DNA from: Tellurirhabdus rosea | GTDB taxonomy: Bacteria > Bacteroidota > Bacteroidia > Cytophagales > Spirosomataceae | Length of the DNA: 64,000 bases | Direction of reading: 5' to 3' | Assembly (NCBI RefSeq): GCF_026278345.1 | Contig: NZ_CP111085.1 | Span: 4,164,501-4,228,500, forward strand | In this document: one piece after another, positions 42,673-50,720 of the stretch | Numbering within the stretch: the first letter of the stretch is position 1 | Layout of the letters: each line of letters begins with the position of its first letter | Made by a program: the position numbers and the translations under genes | Notes under the pieces: model-generated | What the model saw: only the letters and a program-made list of their open reading frames with translations | Told to the model about the DNA's origin: nothing | The model's database searches: none

Positions 42673-42722
42673 CAATCCCAACACGGAGGTAAGAGACAAA
42701 GAAACAGACACCAGGTGTTAAT

Positions 42723-42799
42723 GCATTCGTAGCTCAATTGGATAGAGCACCTGACTACGGATCAGGAGGTTTGGGGTTCGAATCCCTACGAGTGCACCA
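42723..42799 (+). tRNA. tRNA-Arg (anticodon ACG)
   Basis: Full cloverleaf of 77 bases: acceptor GCATTCG with CGAGTGC, D arm GCTC...GAGC, anticodon stem CCTGA/TCAGG with loop CTACGGA, T arm around GGTTCGAATCC, then discriminator A and an encoded CCA at 42797-42799. The tyrosine integrase gene begins 229 bases further on, so the 3' end is the likely attachment site of the integrated element. Confidence 0.97.
42785..42799 (+). other. Presumed left attachment site (attL) in the tRNA-Arg 3' end
   Basis: Inference: tyrosine integrases of this type commonly use tRNA 3' ends, the integrase reads away from the tRNA, and cargo plus phage genes follow. The exact core cannot be set because the right end (a repeat of the tRNA tail) is beyond the window. 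Confidence 0.5.
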
Positions 42800-42816
42800 G
42801 AATCAATTTTAAGCCA

Positions 42817-42848
42817 GACAAAACCCGCCTTTAAAGCGGGTTTTTGTC
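42817..42848 (+). terminator. Terminator after tRNA-Arg
   Basis: AAACCCGC at 42821-42828 pairs with GCGGGTTT at 42836-42843, and the outer GACA/TGTC bases extend the stem with one extra T. A T run follows the GC stem. Confidence 0.85.
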
Positions 42849-42891
42849 GTTTCTGCCCCCTTATTGTCTTCTTAAGCAACAACATATGTTT

Positions 42892-42955
42892 AGGTATTTT
42901 TTGGGGTACACCGTTAAATAAATGGGGTACACCGCAAAAATACTTACCTATTATA
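42892..42955 (+). promoter_or_regulatory. Integrase arm-site-like direct repeats
   Basis: TGGGGTACACCG occurs at 42902-42913 and 42923-42934, spaced exactly 21 bases. They are flanked by TAGGTATTTTT and AAAAATACTTACCTA, which are near complements. The arrangement on the same face of the helix, between the tRNA and the integrase gene, suits binding by the integrase N-terminal arm-binding domain. Confidence 0.5.
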
Positions 42956-43027
42956 CATGAATGGTTGTTAATACGTTTGCGGATTTTTCAAACCGTAACA
43001 CGTTAAATCGATGCTAACACGCAAAAA

Positions 43028-44188
43028 ATGCGGGTTCTTTTCAAACTGCGCCTAAACAAAAAAGATCGGGCCGCAATCGCCACCATCTACTGCAGAATTA
43101 AGGTTGATGGTATCCACGCCAATGATTTCAGTACGTTCCATAAAGTGTTTCCCAAAGAATGGGACTCCAAAAAACAGCGCGTGGTCGGCCGTTCTCTGCA
43201 GGCCAATGACATCAACATGATGCTCGACCAGCTGCGCTCGGATATCACCAGGCTGTTTCTGGCAGAACCTGAACTGAGCGCCCAGGAGTTGGCCGATCTC
43301 TACACCGGCAAAAAGGTAAAGACCTATAGTTTTGCCGACCTGGTTGACAATTTCGACCAGCATTGCCAGAAGGTTTACAACAATGCCGGCACGCTGCGCA
43401 CCTACAAAACGCGCATTGAAAACATCCGGACGTTTTTGAAAGAGACCGGTTACGAAAAGTTAAAAGCTAATCGGATTACGCTGGGCCACATCGATGAATT
43501 TGTCGACTCCATGAAAGAGGCAGGCAAAGATCACAACTATATTATCCGGCACACCCAGGTGCTGAAGAACGTTACCGAAGCGGCCGCCCGGAAGGAAATC
43601 ATCAAAGTGGATCCGCTGGCGTCTTTCAAGCTGAAGAAACGGGAGAAGAAAAACACGGATCACCTAACCCGCAAGCAGATCCAGACGCTGGAGACAACAA
43701 CCTGGCGGGGTCCGCTGCAGCGAGTAGTGGATCTGTTTCTCTTCAGCTGCTATACCGGCCTGCACTACGAAGACAGCCAGACGCTCCAGGCCAGCGAAGT
43801 AGGCGAAGGCATCGACGGACGGATGTGGCTCTTTAAGCCCCGCGGCAAGTACGCCGACAGCCAGTTTTTTCCGGAAGAAAGCGTTCAAGTCGTCCCACTG
43901 CACCCGAAAGCGCTGGCCATTATCCAGAAATACGGCGGAGTGGAGCAACTGCCCAAGATCAGCAACGTTCGCTACAATGATTACCTGAAGCAGGTGCAGT
44001 TTATTGCCGAGATCAAGATCAATCTAACGGTGAAAATCGCCCGGAAGACTTTCACAGACTTGATGCTTAACGAACTCGGGATCTCGGAAGAGACGGTGGC
44101 CACCATGCTGGGCCACAAGTCGACCAGGCACGTGCGGCATTATGGCAGAGCGGATGAAAGGAGGGTGGCTAAAGAGGTGCAGTGGTAA
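43028..44188 (+). CDS. int: Tyrosine recombinase/integrase (Bacteroidota element type)
   Basis: 386 residues. Arm-type DNA-binding domain (LFKLRLNKKDRAAIATIYCR, DGIHANDFSTFHKVFPKEWD) at 1-75, SAM-like core-binding domain about 105-205, catalytic domain about 210-386. The Arg-I block reads FLFSCYTGLHYEDSQTL, with His where many integrases have Arg. The ARKTF (Arg-II), MLGHKSTRHVRHYGR (His and nucleophile Tyr) blocks are intact. Loss of Arg-I is known in Bacteroidota integrases such as IntDOT. It integrates the element at tRNA-Arg. Confidence 0.93.
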   Translation: MRVLFKLRLNKKDRAAIATIYCRIKVDGIHANDFSTFHKVFPKEWDSKKQRVVGRSLQANDINMMLDQLRSDITRLFLAEPELSAQELADLYTGKKVKTYSFADLVDNFDQHCQKVYNNAGTLRTYKTRIENIRTFLKETGYEKLKANRITLGHIDEFVDSMKEAGKDHNYIIRHTQVLKNVTEAAARKEIIKVDPLASFKLKKREKKNTDHLTRKQIQTLETTTWRGPLQRVVDLFLFSCYTGLHYEDSQTLQASEVGEGIDGRMWLFKPRGKYADSQFFPEESVQVVPLHPKALAIIQKYGGVEQLPKISNVRYNDYLKQVQFIAEIKINLTVKIARKTFTDLMLNELGISEETVATMLGHKSTRHVRHYGRADERRVAKEVQW

Positions 44189-44246
44189 ATAAGAAAGCCC
44201 GGTTGGTAGACCGGGCTTCTTTTATGAATAGCTATTGCAATAAAAT

Positions 44247-46019
44247 TTATTCCTGTTCTTGCGGGACAGCCATTTGTTTTGCGTTCTCATAGTTTAAGTC
44301 AATCTTCATGCCTAGCAATCGAGAATTGTCAGATTCATCAGTAAGCCTGAGAACTATACTTTCATCAATAACTTTGTTAAAAATAATAGGGTCCATTTCA
44401 TTTTTTAATGAGTCTAGGATATACTGGTTACTTGATATAATATATTGAAGGTCATTGTCATTAGTCGCTTTATGTACGAGCTCAAAAAGGGTGGACACTT
44501 GCCGAGAATCTATTTCAGATAATAACCTACTATCATGAAACAAAAATTTCACTTTGTGATTGTGTTTGGCTCTAAGTAAAGTCCAGTCAAAACTGAATAT
44601 TTTAACTGAGCCAACACCATCTCCACTGTCATCATCAATTTTTGCTTTTATGACAAACCTGTTTTGGCTTTGACCATCGTCAACGCTAATTTCTATTCCT
44701 GATTTTTTAAATTCTCCATATAGTTCATGAACAACGTTTCTAAATATTATTAGATTTAATTTCATTTCCTCTTCATGAGTATGGAGAAATTTAAGAGCTT
44801 CAATGTTTTGGCGGCTTAATTCTTGTTTTATTTCTTCTATTTTAATTTTGTATTCCTCAAGTAGCTTTCTATATGATTCCAACTTATGGAGTTTAAACTC
44901 GAAGTCTTTGAGTTGAGTAATCATTTTATTATAATCTTCCAATGCTCCCCGCCCATCAAGATATTGAAGTTTCTCTTCCATCTGAGCGCCAAGACGCTCA
45001 ATAGAAGATTCAATACTTATAAGTTCTTTATATAAGTTAGTACGGTCGGATTGTAACCTTTTACGCCTGTTCTCAATCAAGCTTACATTAAACTCCTCTA
45101 CTTCTGATAAGCTTTTTTTAATTAAATCGCTAAAATGCACCTTAGCTTCTTCATACATGCTGATAATTGCTTGACTAGGGATATCAGGCTGCCAATCTAG
45201 GCTTTTTTCAATTTGTGCCATTGCATTCCTTAAGGCAGTGGCTTTTAGTTCTAATCTCCTTTTATCAAACTTCAGTTTATCAGCTTCTTTTAAAACTTGG
45301 TAATAATCGTTAGCTATTTTATAATGCTCTATGTTGGCCCTTAAATGATCAATTTTATCCTTAAGTTCTACTGACTGGATTGCACCTGATTCGATGTCTT
45401 TATCAAAGAAAGACTTAATTATTGGGTCTTTAGGTACTTTCCTTTTTAATTGTTCAGTATTTTCAAGTTCTTGCTTAAGTTTATATTTTTTGTCAATTAA
45501 ATGAGGGTCTAAACCTAGCAAGAAACCGTTGTTAAGTTGCTGTGCATAAGGAGTTTCAAGAGGTATGTATGTATCGTAACTATTGTAACTTCCCTTATAT
45601 GGACGGATAAACCTAGAAATTAGACTTCTAAACGATAAAAATTTGACCTTTTCTGATACTAGGAATGTTTTGCTCATTAACAAGCTAGTATATTCTGCAA
45701 CGCTCATTGCATTATCATTAAGGAGTATCGTCTTAGGGTCTGCACATGCACGCCTAGCGACAAATCTTTCATCATCTATCATGAACTCCAATGAGAACTC
45801 CCAGTCATTTAGCTTGTCTTCAAAATCTTGTATAGATTTTGAACCTAAGCAAAAATGAATCAATGTTATAATAAGAGATTTTCCTACTGAGTTATAAGTC
45901 GACTGTTTGTCTTGGGAATTTTCGTTAAACCTTTGGCCAACGATCAAAGAAATCCCTTTAGGATTGAAGTTGACCGTTTTGAAGCCTTCTTTGTTAGCGC
46001 TCAGTTTTATTAGCTTCAT
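44247..46019 (-). CDS. ABC-3C system ATPase, DUF2326 (SMC/RecN-like)
   Basis: 590 residues, AT-rich. FNPKGISLIVGQRFNENS and the P-loop YNSVGKSLIITLIHFCLG (GKS at 46-48) are the RecN/SMC-like ATPase head, with coiled coil at about 160-400 (KLKQELENTEQLKRKVP, ELIS-IESSIERLGAQMEEKL). The C-terminal DUF2326 block contains VKIFSFDWTLLRAKHNHKVK FLFHDSRLLSEID and DLQYIISSNQYIL, with the Walker B/switch positions. It is the ATPase of an ABC-three-component cassette, a class predicted to serve in phage defence. It overlaps the middle component by 26 bases. Confidence 0.86.
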   Translation of the reverse strand: MKLIKLSANKEGFKTVNFNPKGISLIVGQRFNENSQDKQSTYNSVGKSLIITLIHFCLGSKSIQDFEDKLNDWEFSLEFMIDDERFVARRACADPKTILLNDNAMSVAEYTSLLMSKTFLVSEKVKFLSFRSLISRFIRPYKGSYNSYDTYIPLETPYAQQLNNGFLLGLDPHLIDKKYKLKQELENTEQLKRKVPKDPIIKSFFDKDIESGAIQSVELKDKIDHLRANIEHYKIANDYYQVLKEADKLKFDKRRLELKATALRNAMAQIEKSLDWQPDIPSQAIISMYEEAKVHFSDLIKKSLSEVEEFNVSLIENRRKRLQSDRTNLYKELISIESSIERLGAQMEEKLQYLDGRGALEDYNKMITQLKDFEFKLHKLESYRKLLEEYKIKIEEIKQELSRQNIEALKFLHTHEEEMKLNLIIFRNVVHELYGEFKKSGIEISVDDGQSQNRFVIKAKIDDDSGDGVGSVKIFSFDWTLLRAKHNHKVKFLFHDSRLLSEIDSRQVSTLFELVHKATNDNDLQYIISSNQYILDSLKNEMDPIIFNKVIDESIVLRLTDESDNSRLLGMKIDLNYENAKQMAVPQEQE

Positions 46020-46257
46020 TGTAAATTCTCCCTTGGTTGTCTACTGAAATCGCACCCGTAATGAACAAAAAATCAAGTGCAAGGATTAGATTGTCAAAAG
46101 TATGGTAGGCACCCATCAATTCTTTAGCCTTCCCTAACTTTAAAGCTTGCCAGAGATCGTCAATTGTTCTTGGCTTCTCCTTTAAATAATGCAGTGCAAC
46201 TCCTCCCAGACCAAGGATAGACTCCGCTATTCTTATATGTTTAGTTGGAAGGAGCAT
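45994..46257 (-). CDS. ABC-3C system middle component
   Basis: 87 residues, MLLPTKHIRIAESILGLGGV at the start, then KPRTIDDLWQALKLGK and ILALDFLFITGAISVDNQGR IYNE, a small winged-helix domain typical of ABC-3C middle components. It overlaps the effector gene upstream by 17 bases and the DUF2326 gene downstream by 26 bases, so the three are translated as one unit. Confidence 0.83.
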   Translation of the reverse strand: MLLPTKHIRIAESILGLGGVALHYLKEKPRTIDDLWQALKLGKAKELMGAYHTFDNLILALDFLFITGAISVDNQGRIYNEANKTER

Positions 46258-47215
46258 AACTTTTTAAGAAATCAAAAGTGCCTTGAATTGGCTTACGAGG
46301 ATCTTCGAAAATATCACAGGCTGAAAAATAATAACTCATTAGGACGAGTACAGCGTTGTATATGTCTTTCCTCTCAGAAGCCTTAGGATGAGCCTTGTTT
46401 AAAATGTAGTAGAAGACTAAGTCATTCCTATCTTCGGTATCAGGTAGATCTGATAGAGCTTTTTTATAAAGGCCGTTAAAAATCTCTTTCAACTTTTCTT
46501 TGACGTCAACCGATGTTGCAAAGAAGTCTCGGAGATCGCCATATTGATAGCCAGCAAATTTAAGACAAGTAGCAGGGTGTTCGCTGAGTTTATTGAATCT
46601 AAGCTTTAAATCAAAATCAGGGTCTTTGGGTGGCGGAGTCGTGTTTGTTTGAGTAAAGTTCCCTAGCAAATAACGCACAACATCGTTCATTACGTGTGAC
46701 TCAAATGGCTCAATCTCAGTTGGGTCGGGTATATTGCCAATTAAAGAGTAGATATGCTCCTCTGGTAAACTCATAAATACCTCCATTAAATGATGGGCAT
46801 AGAACGGTTTGCATTTTACGGTGGGATAATTACCCTCAATCTTTTTTAATTCTTCGTGAAGAAATGGTCCCATACCCACAAACTTGTCGTTTACAGCAAA
46901 GTAGAAGGTATTAATAGGTGTTATGTGATTCCAATTTTTAAATAGGCCTTCAAAGTCTTTATGTAACTTCTGAATCGCCTGTAGCTTGTTGGTTGAGGGG
47001 TCTTCAGGTGCATATACCTGATAGTAAGTTCCAGTGTCTGGGTTAAAACCATCGTTCTTACGATCACCCATATTACCATAAGGCTTGACAGGTTCAAAGC
47101 TGGAGCAATGGGCTGTCATAACCTTAGTAAACAAGTCCTGAAAGCTTTGAGCGTTCCTTTCAAGTAGTTCTAGCTTAAATCGGAGACGAGCATAGAGTTT
47201 CTCGTTTACAGTCAT
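46241..47215 (-). CDS. ABC-3C system effector with nuclease-like N-terminal domain
   Basis: 324 residues from the ATG at 47215; a TTG seven codons upstream is possible. The N-terminal domain AQSFQDLFTKVMTAH ... KPYGNMGDRKNDGFNPDTG TYYQVYAPED resembles the restriction-endonuclease-like fold of ABC-3C effectors, with Asp-Asn-Asp-Gly and QVY in the metal-site region (a variant of D-(E/Q)xK). The C-terminal half (YLLGNFTQTNT, FDLKLRFNKLSEHPA, FYYILNKAHPKASERKDIYN) is the ABC-3C-type C-terminal domain. First gene of the cassette. Clearly AT-rich like its partners. Confidence 0.78.
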   Translation of the reverse strand: MTVNEKLYARLRFKLELLERNAQSFQDLFTKVMTAHCSSFEPVKPYGNMGDRKNDGFNPDTGTYYQVYAPEDPSTNKLQAIQKLHKDFEGLFKNWNHITPINTFYFAVNDKFVGMGPFLHEELKKIEGNYPTVKCKPFYAHHLMEVFMSLPEEHIYSLIGNIPDPTEIEPFESHVMNDVVRYLLGNFTQTNTTPPPKDPDFDLKLRFNKLSEHPATCLKFAGYQYGDLRDFFATSVDVKEKLKEIFNGLYKKALSDLPDTEDRNDLVFYYILNKAHPKASERKDIYNAVLVLMSYYFSACDIFEDPRKPIQGTFDFLKSYAPSN

Positions 47216-47599
47216 AGATTGGTAAGTTACGGCCAATAATATTACAGTTTCTGGGTTTAAGAATGCAAAGATATACTCTTGAATTTATATACTGGCTTGG
47301 CAAATGTATCATGTTTGATAAGTTCTTTAAGAAGAGGGAGCTCAATAAATACTCACTTAAAGGGCCTTATTTTGGGCAATGAAAAAGTTGCACTCTTTTG
47401 TTTGGCTTAAAACTTATTAGAAGACTGTTAATCAGCTACTTATGGAGGTGCCAAATTCATAAAAACCTCGCGTTTCCCTGTGGGATGCCCGCCCTTTAGC
47501 GGATGCTTAATTAAGAATTGGGTATTTTCCGAACTGCTGAATAAAGCAGGGACCCGGACGATTTCTCGCCGGGTCCCTCTTTTTTTGAGCTCGCTTAAG
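47216..47599. other. Gap between the ABC-3C cassette and the phage block
   Basis: 384 bases, AT-rich on the left, phage-like on the right. It should contain the promoter of the leftward ABC-3C cassette (near 47240-47330) and ends in the hairpin at 47548-47578. No gene supported. A 68-residue rightward frame at 47480 lacks features. Confidence 0.4.
47548..47590. terminator. 10-bp hairpin terminator at the end of the phage block
   Basis: AGGGACCCGG at 47548-47557 pairs with CCGGGTCCCT at 47569-47578. It is followed by CTTTTTTTTG on the plus strand and by CTTTATT-like bases on the minus strand, so it can stop the leftward terminase transcript about 20 bases after the stop. Confidence 0.8.
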
Positions 47600-49066
47600 T
47601 TAAATGAAGTCGATCTGTATGCTGCCACCGGACGAATAGCCCTGCTGCTTCTTCCAGATTATATAGTAGTCCACTGTATCACTTAAGTGAGTGGCACGCT
47701 CCTGGTCTATGCTGTCGCTCTTCTCACTTCGCTTATCCTTCTTATAGTCATGCGTGATCGGGCTGTTCTGTATCGACACGATGGTGTCCTTACACTCGAC
47801 CGGGTCATGCCGTACTGTGTACTCGTCCTCCTTGGTTTCCTCGTACACATCGTTAACCAGCACATACTTATCCTGGTGGTCTGGGTTGTAATCAAGTGGA
47901 TCCAGAATAACCTCCCACCCAGCGGCCTCCAGTATTTCAGCGAACTGTTCAAACATGGTCTCAGAAGCACCCGCATGTTTGCTGTTACCGTTGCGGTCAC
48001 CGGTTACATAAGCCACCTTGTGCTCATGGTCAGCCAGATCAGCCACCACTTTTTTAGCCAGGCTTTTTGCCATGGTAAGCCCTTCTTCCGCCTCCTTCAC
48101 AAAACAGTCTTTTACCTGCTTCAGCATCTGGTAATCGGGCTGCCAAATAGAGCAGCAAGTGAAGTGGGCATTGAAGTCGACGGATATCTCCACCGGCTCG
48201 TCCGGCTTATAATAAGGAAACACATCGTCAATGTCGCAATGCTTCTCCCAGTCAAAGCTGGGGTAGAAACTCTTGGGAAGCCTGGTGATCCGGCGGCCTT
48301 CCACTTCCACCTCATAGACGATTTTCTGGAGACTCTTCTTCATGTTGTCGATATAATCCGGCGGCAGAAACATCTGGTTATCTCGGGTCCAGACTTCCAT
48401 AAAGTAGTATTTTTTAGGCTCTTGCCTGGCCAGCTCCTGGTATTTATAGACCCACTGACCTTCGGGCCGCCAGGGAGGCGACGAGAAAAAGGCAAATAGC
48501 CAATGGAAGGGACTATCGAATTTTCGCGGATTTGCCCGGACGGTGGCCACCGCAATTTTGAGCCATTCTTCCTTAAAGAAAGCGGCTTCGTCGATTACCA
48601 GCCCGTCGTAGTTGGGACCGCGGTTGGCATCGGCATTTTGCCGGTAACCCACGTATTCGAAGACCAAGCCATTGGGGAAGGAAATGCAGTTTTCCCAGTC
48701 ATCCGGTGCCTGGTAAGGCCGGTCGAAGGTGTCGGGCGGTTCCCGCCAGAGCACGTATTCGCCGGCACCGGTTTTCCAGTTGTACTCGCTGTAACCCCAG
48801 CGATCCCAGCCGGCCTTCAACTGCGGCGTCAGCGAGCGCTTGGCTTTGGAGACTTCCCCGCAGGCCATCTGGATTTTGGCTTTCGGCAGCTCCTGGACCA
48901 TCATCATGGTCAGATCCGACAGCGTCACTGACTTTCCGGATCCGCGCCCGCCGATCATGCCGACGCCCTTTACGACTCCACTCTGCATTTCCGAAATGTG
49001 GGAAAGAAAGTCGTGCTGTTTGGGATTTAAGGAAATTTCGAGCTCTTCGCTATTCTGCTGACTCAT
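47600..49066 (-). CDS. Phage terminase large subunit
   Basis: 488 residues. Walker A MIGGRGSGKSVTL (GGRGSGKS 39-46), Walker B DGLVIDEAAFF (about 154-164), C motif FSSPPW. The nuclease domain has the first Asp in VEISVDFNAHF, a second acidic site in VTGDRNGNSK and a third in LSDTVDYYI. It cuts and packages phage DNA at the portal. It is the last gene of the leftward block and overlaps the small gene before it by 17 bases. Confidence 0.9.
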   Translation of the reverse strand: MSQQNSEELEISLNPKQHDFLSHISEMQSGVVKGVGMIGGRGSGKSVTLSDLTMMMVQELPKAKIQMACGEVSKAKRSLTPQLKAGWDRWGYSEYNWKTGAGEYVLWREPPDTFDRPYQAPDDWENCISFPNGLVFEYVGYRQNADANRGPNYDGLVIDEAAFFKEEWLKIAVATVRANPRKFDSPFHWLFAFFSSPPWRPEGQWVYKYQELARQEPKKYYFMEVWTRDNQMFLPPDYIDNMKKSLQKIVYEVEVEGRRITRLPKSFYPSFDWEKHCDIDDVFPYYKPDEPVEISVDFNAHFTCCSIWQPDYQMLKQVKDCFVKEAEEGLTMAKSLAKKVVADLADHEHKVAYVTGDRNGNSKHAGASETMFEQFAEILEAAGWEVILDPLDYNPDHQDKYVLVNDVYEETKEDEYTVRHDPVECKDTIVSIQNSPITHDYKKDKRSEKSDSIDQERATHLSDTVDYYIIWKKQQGYSSGGSIQIDFI

Positions 49067-49595
49067 GGCTGATATCCTCGATTTGCCGCGGCTCCTCTTT
49101 CTGGGCCCCGTAGTTGTTGGTGACGTTGACGACCTTCTTGAAGGTCACTTTCGTGGGCTTTTTCTTCTGCTCGATGTCGGCTTCGGCCTCCTTATCGTAA
49201 GCGCCGTCGATTTTGGCCGCCTTGTCCAAAAGCGCCGAAAATGACATATAATCCCCGGCCTCGAGCGCCTGCTGGGCGGCTTCGCGGAACATTTCGGCGT
49301 AGAGCATCTTGATGCCGTGCTTGTCACGGCTCTGCCGCAGCTCGGCAAACACCTGGTAAGTCATGGCCAGCACTTCGCGCGCGCGGCGGTCCTGGAGCTT
49401 GGTCGACGGGTCGTTTTTCAGGAGCTGGATTACGTCCGTATCGGCATAGCCATCTTTTAGCCAGCCCCGGGCGATGTTCATCTTCTCAAAGGTTGCCTGC
49501 TGGGTAGGAGTGAGCTCTGTTCCATCCAGCATGTGCTTCTGGAAGACGCTCATCTCTTCCTGCACCTTTTCGATGTACTTGTTATACTTACGCAT
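49050..49595 (-). CDS. Probable terminase small subunit
   Basis: 181 residues, helical throughout: IARGWLKDGYADTDVIQLLK resembles a helix-turn-helix, RRAREVLAMTYQVFAELRQS and MFREAAQQALEAGDYMSFSA follow, and there is a basic tail (EQKKKPTKVTFKKVV). Position immediately before the large subunit with a 17-base overlap supports DNA recognition for packaging. Sequence similarity to known TerS families cannot be shown by eye. Confidence 0.6.
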   Translation of the reverse strand: MRKYNKYIEKVQEEMSVFQKHMLDGTELTPTQQATFEKMNIARGWLKDGYADTDVIQLLKNDPSTKLQDRRAREVLAMTYQVFAELRQSRDKHGIKMLYAEMFREAAQQALEAGDYMSFSALLDKAAKIDGAYDKEAEADIEQKKKPTKVTFKKVVNVTNNYGAQKEEPRQIEDISHESAE

Positions 49596-49989
49596 ACTTG
49601 AGTCGGATTAACTGTTCGTTGTATTCGCGTTTGATAGCCTCCAGGCGAGCAATTTCGCTTTCCCATTCTGGAGCCTTGGCGTGATCCGGACGATCGCGGA
49701 GCTTCTTTTTGTTCTGGGAGATCTTCACCATCGTCAGCTGGAGCTCAGCCTTAATTTCGCCTTCCGTCAGATCCGTGGCGGCCGTGGTCGGCTTTTCGGG
49801 CTTCGGCTCGGGCAGCTTGCCGAACTCGTCGATGTAGTCAATCTGCCGGCGAACTTCTTTCCATTCTTCCCGTTTGGCCAGTATCTGATCGACCACCGGC
49901 TTTACCGCTTCGGTCTCTTCATCCGGATAGGTGTGCAGGCTGTTAGACAAAAGAGCAGCTTCACGGTGCAGACGATTCGCCTGCAGCAT
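49588..49989 (-). CDS. Phage protein, unknown, coiled coil
   Basis: 133 residues, mostly charged helices (VVDQILAKREEWKEVRRQID, EIARLEAIKREYNEQLIRLK) with a Pro-rich linker (KLPEPKPEKPTT). It overlaps the presumed small terminase gene by 8 bases and has the phage-block codon use. No family recognised. It may assist packaging. Confidence 0.6.
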   Translation of the reverse strand: MLQANRLHREAALLSNSLHTYPDEETEAVKPVVDQILAKREEWKEVRRQIDYIDEFGKLPEPKPEKPTTAATDLTEGEIKAELQLTMVKISQNKKKLRDRPDHAKAPEWESEIARLEAIKREYNEQLIRLKYA

Positions 49990-50045
49990 GAGCTGCTCTT
50001 TTACTTCCTGGACAGAAGCAGTTACCGGATGGCCGGCCCCCGCAG

Positions 50046-50366
50046 TTACGATACTGCTGTGTTTTTTTTTGAAGCGTCTTCTGCCGCACCAGCACCTTCG
50101 TCACTCGCCGGAGCCGCTGGAGTTGCCGGAGCTGCCGTCGCCGCTCTGCCACGACCAGCCTGGCCGCGACCGGATCCAGTTGCGGTCGTAGTACCGCCTG
50201 GTGTAGCCGGCGTTTCCGGAGCCTTCGTAGCCGACTCCTGTTCTCCAGCTGCTTTTTCGTAGGCCGCTTTGGCGACGTCGAGCCGCTCCTTGTTCGAATC
50301 GGACTTATCGGCATTGTATCGCATTTCGGCGAGCTGCAGGTCGCCTTCTAATCTGATCAAATCCAT
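50046..50366 (-). CDS. Phage protein, unknown, Ala/Thr/Gly-rich tail
   Basis: 106 residues. A helical start (MDLIRLEGDLQLAEMRYNAD, ERLDVAKAAYEKAAGEQ) is followed by a disordered Ala/Pro/Thr/Gly region. A competing frame on the same strand gives an Arg-rich product that looks like a shadow. Role unknown; small structural accessory protein possible. Confidence 0.5.
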   Translation of the reverse strand: MDLIRLEGDLQLAEMRYNADKSDSNKERLDVAKAAYEKAAGEQESATKAPETPATPGGTTTATGSGRGQAGRGRAATAAPATPAAPASDEGAGAAEDASKKNTAVS

Positions 50367-50429
50367 TTTATGAATGATTAATAACGTTTATCGACTTTTT
50401 TGATACGCTTTCTGAGGTTTTTGGCACGC

Positions 50430-50630
50430 TTAAGCGGCTTTTGGAGCCGATGCCTCCCTGGTGGCTTTTGCGGCAACCGGCTCAATGAACGGGCAGCCGT
50501 TGTTGTGCAGGATTTCGGCTTCGGCGTCGGTCAGCGATTCCTCAGTAATGAACTTGGTGTTGCCTTTCACGAAAACGTGTTCCTTGGCGGCCGCTTCTTT
50601 GTCGGTGATTTTGTATTTGGTCAGTGCCAT
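50430..50630 (-). CDS. Small phage protein, unknown
   Basis: 66 residues (MALTKYKITDKEAAAKEHVF, then FITEESLTDAEAEILHNNG). Such short proteins with a TEESLTDAEAE-like pattern are common between capsid and tail genes of Bacteroidota prophages. ATG at 50630. Confidence 0.6.
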   Translation of the reverse strand: MALTKYKITDKEAAAKEHVFVKGNTKFITEESLTDAEAEILHNNGCPFIEPVAAKATREASAPKAA

Positions 50631-50720
50631 ATCGTATGATATGAAATAAGGTTAGACTGATTAAAAACTAAGTTGGGGAGGCCCTGCCAACCGTTGGGCT
50701 GACAGGGCTTGAGGTAATTT

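Noticed and set aside
49961-50314. 117-residue Arg/Gln-rich minus-strand frame in the phage block
   Set aside because: It competes with the 106-residue frame, whose composition and start spacing fit the phage genes better.
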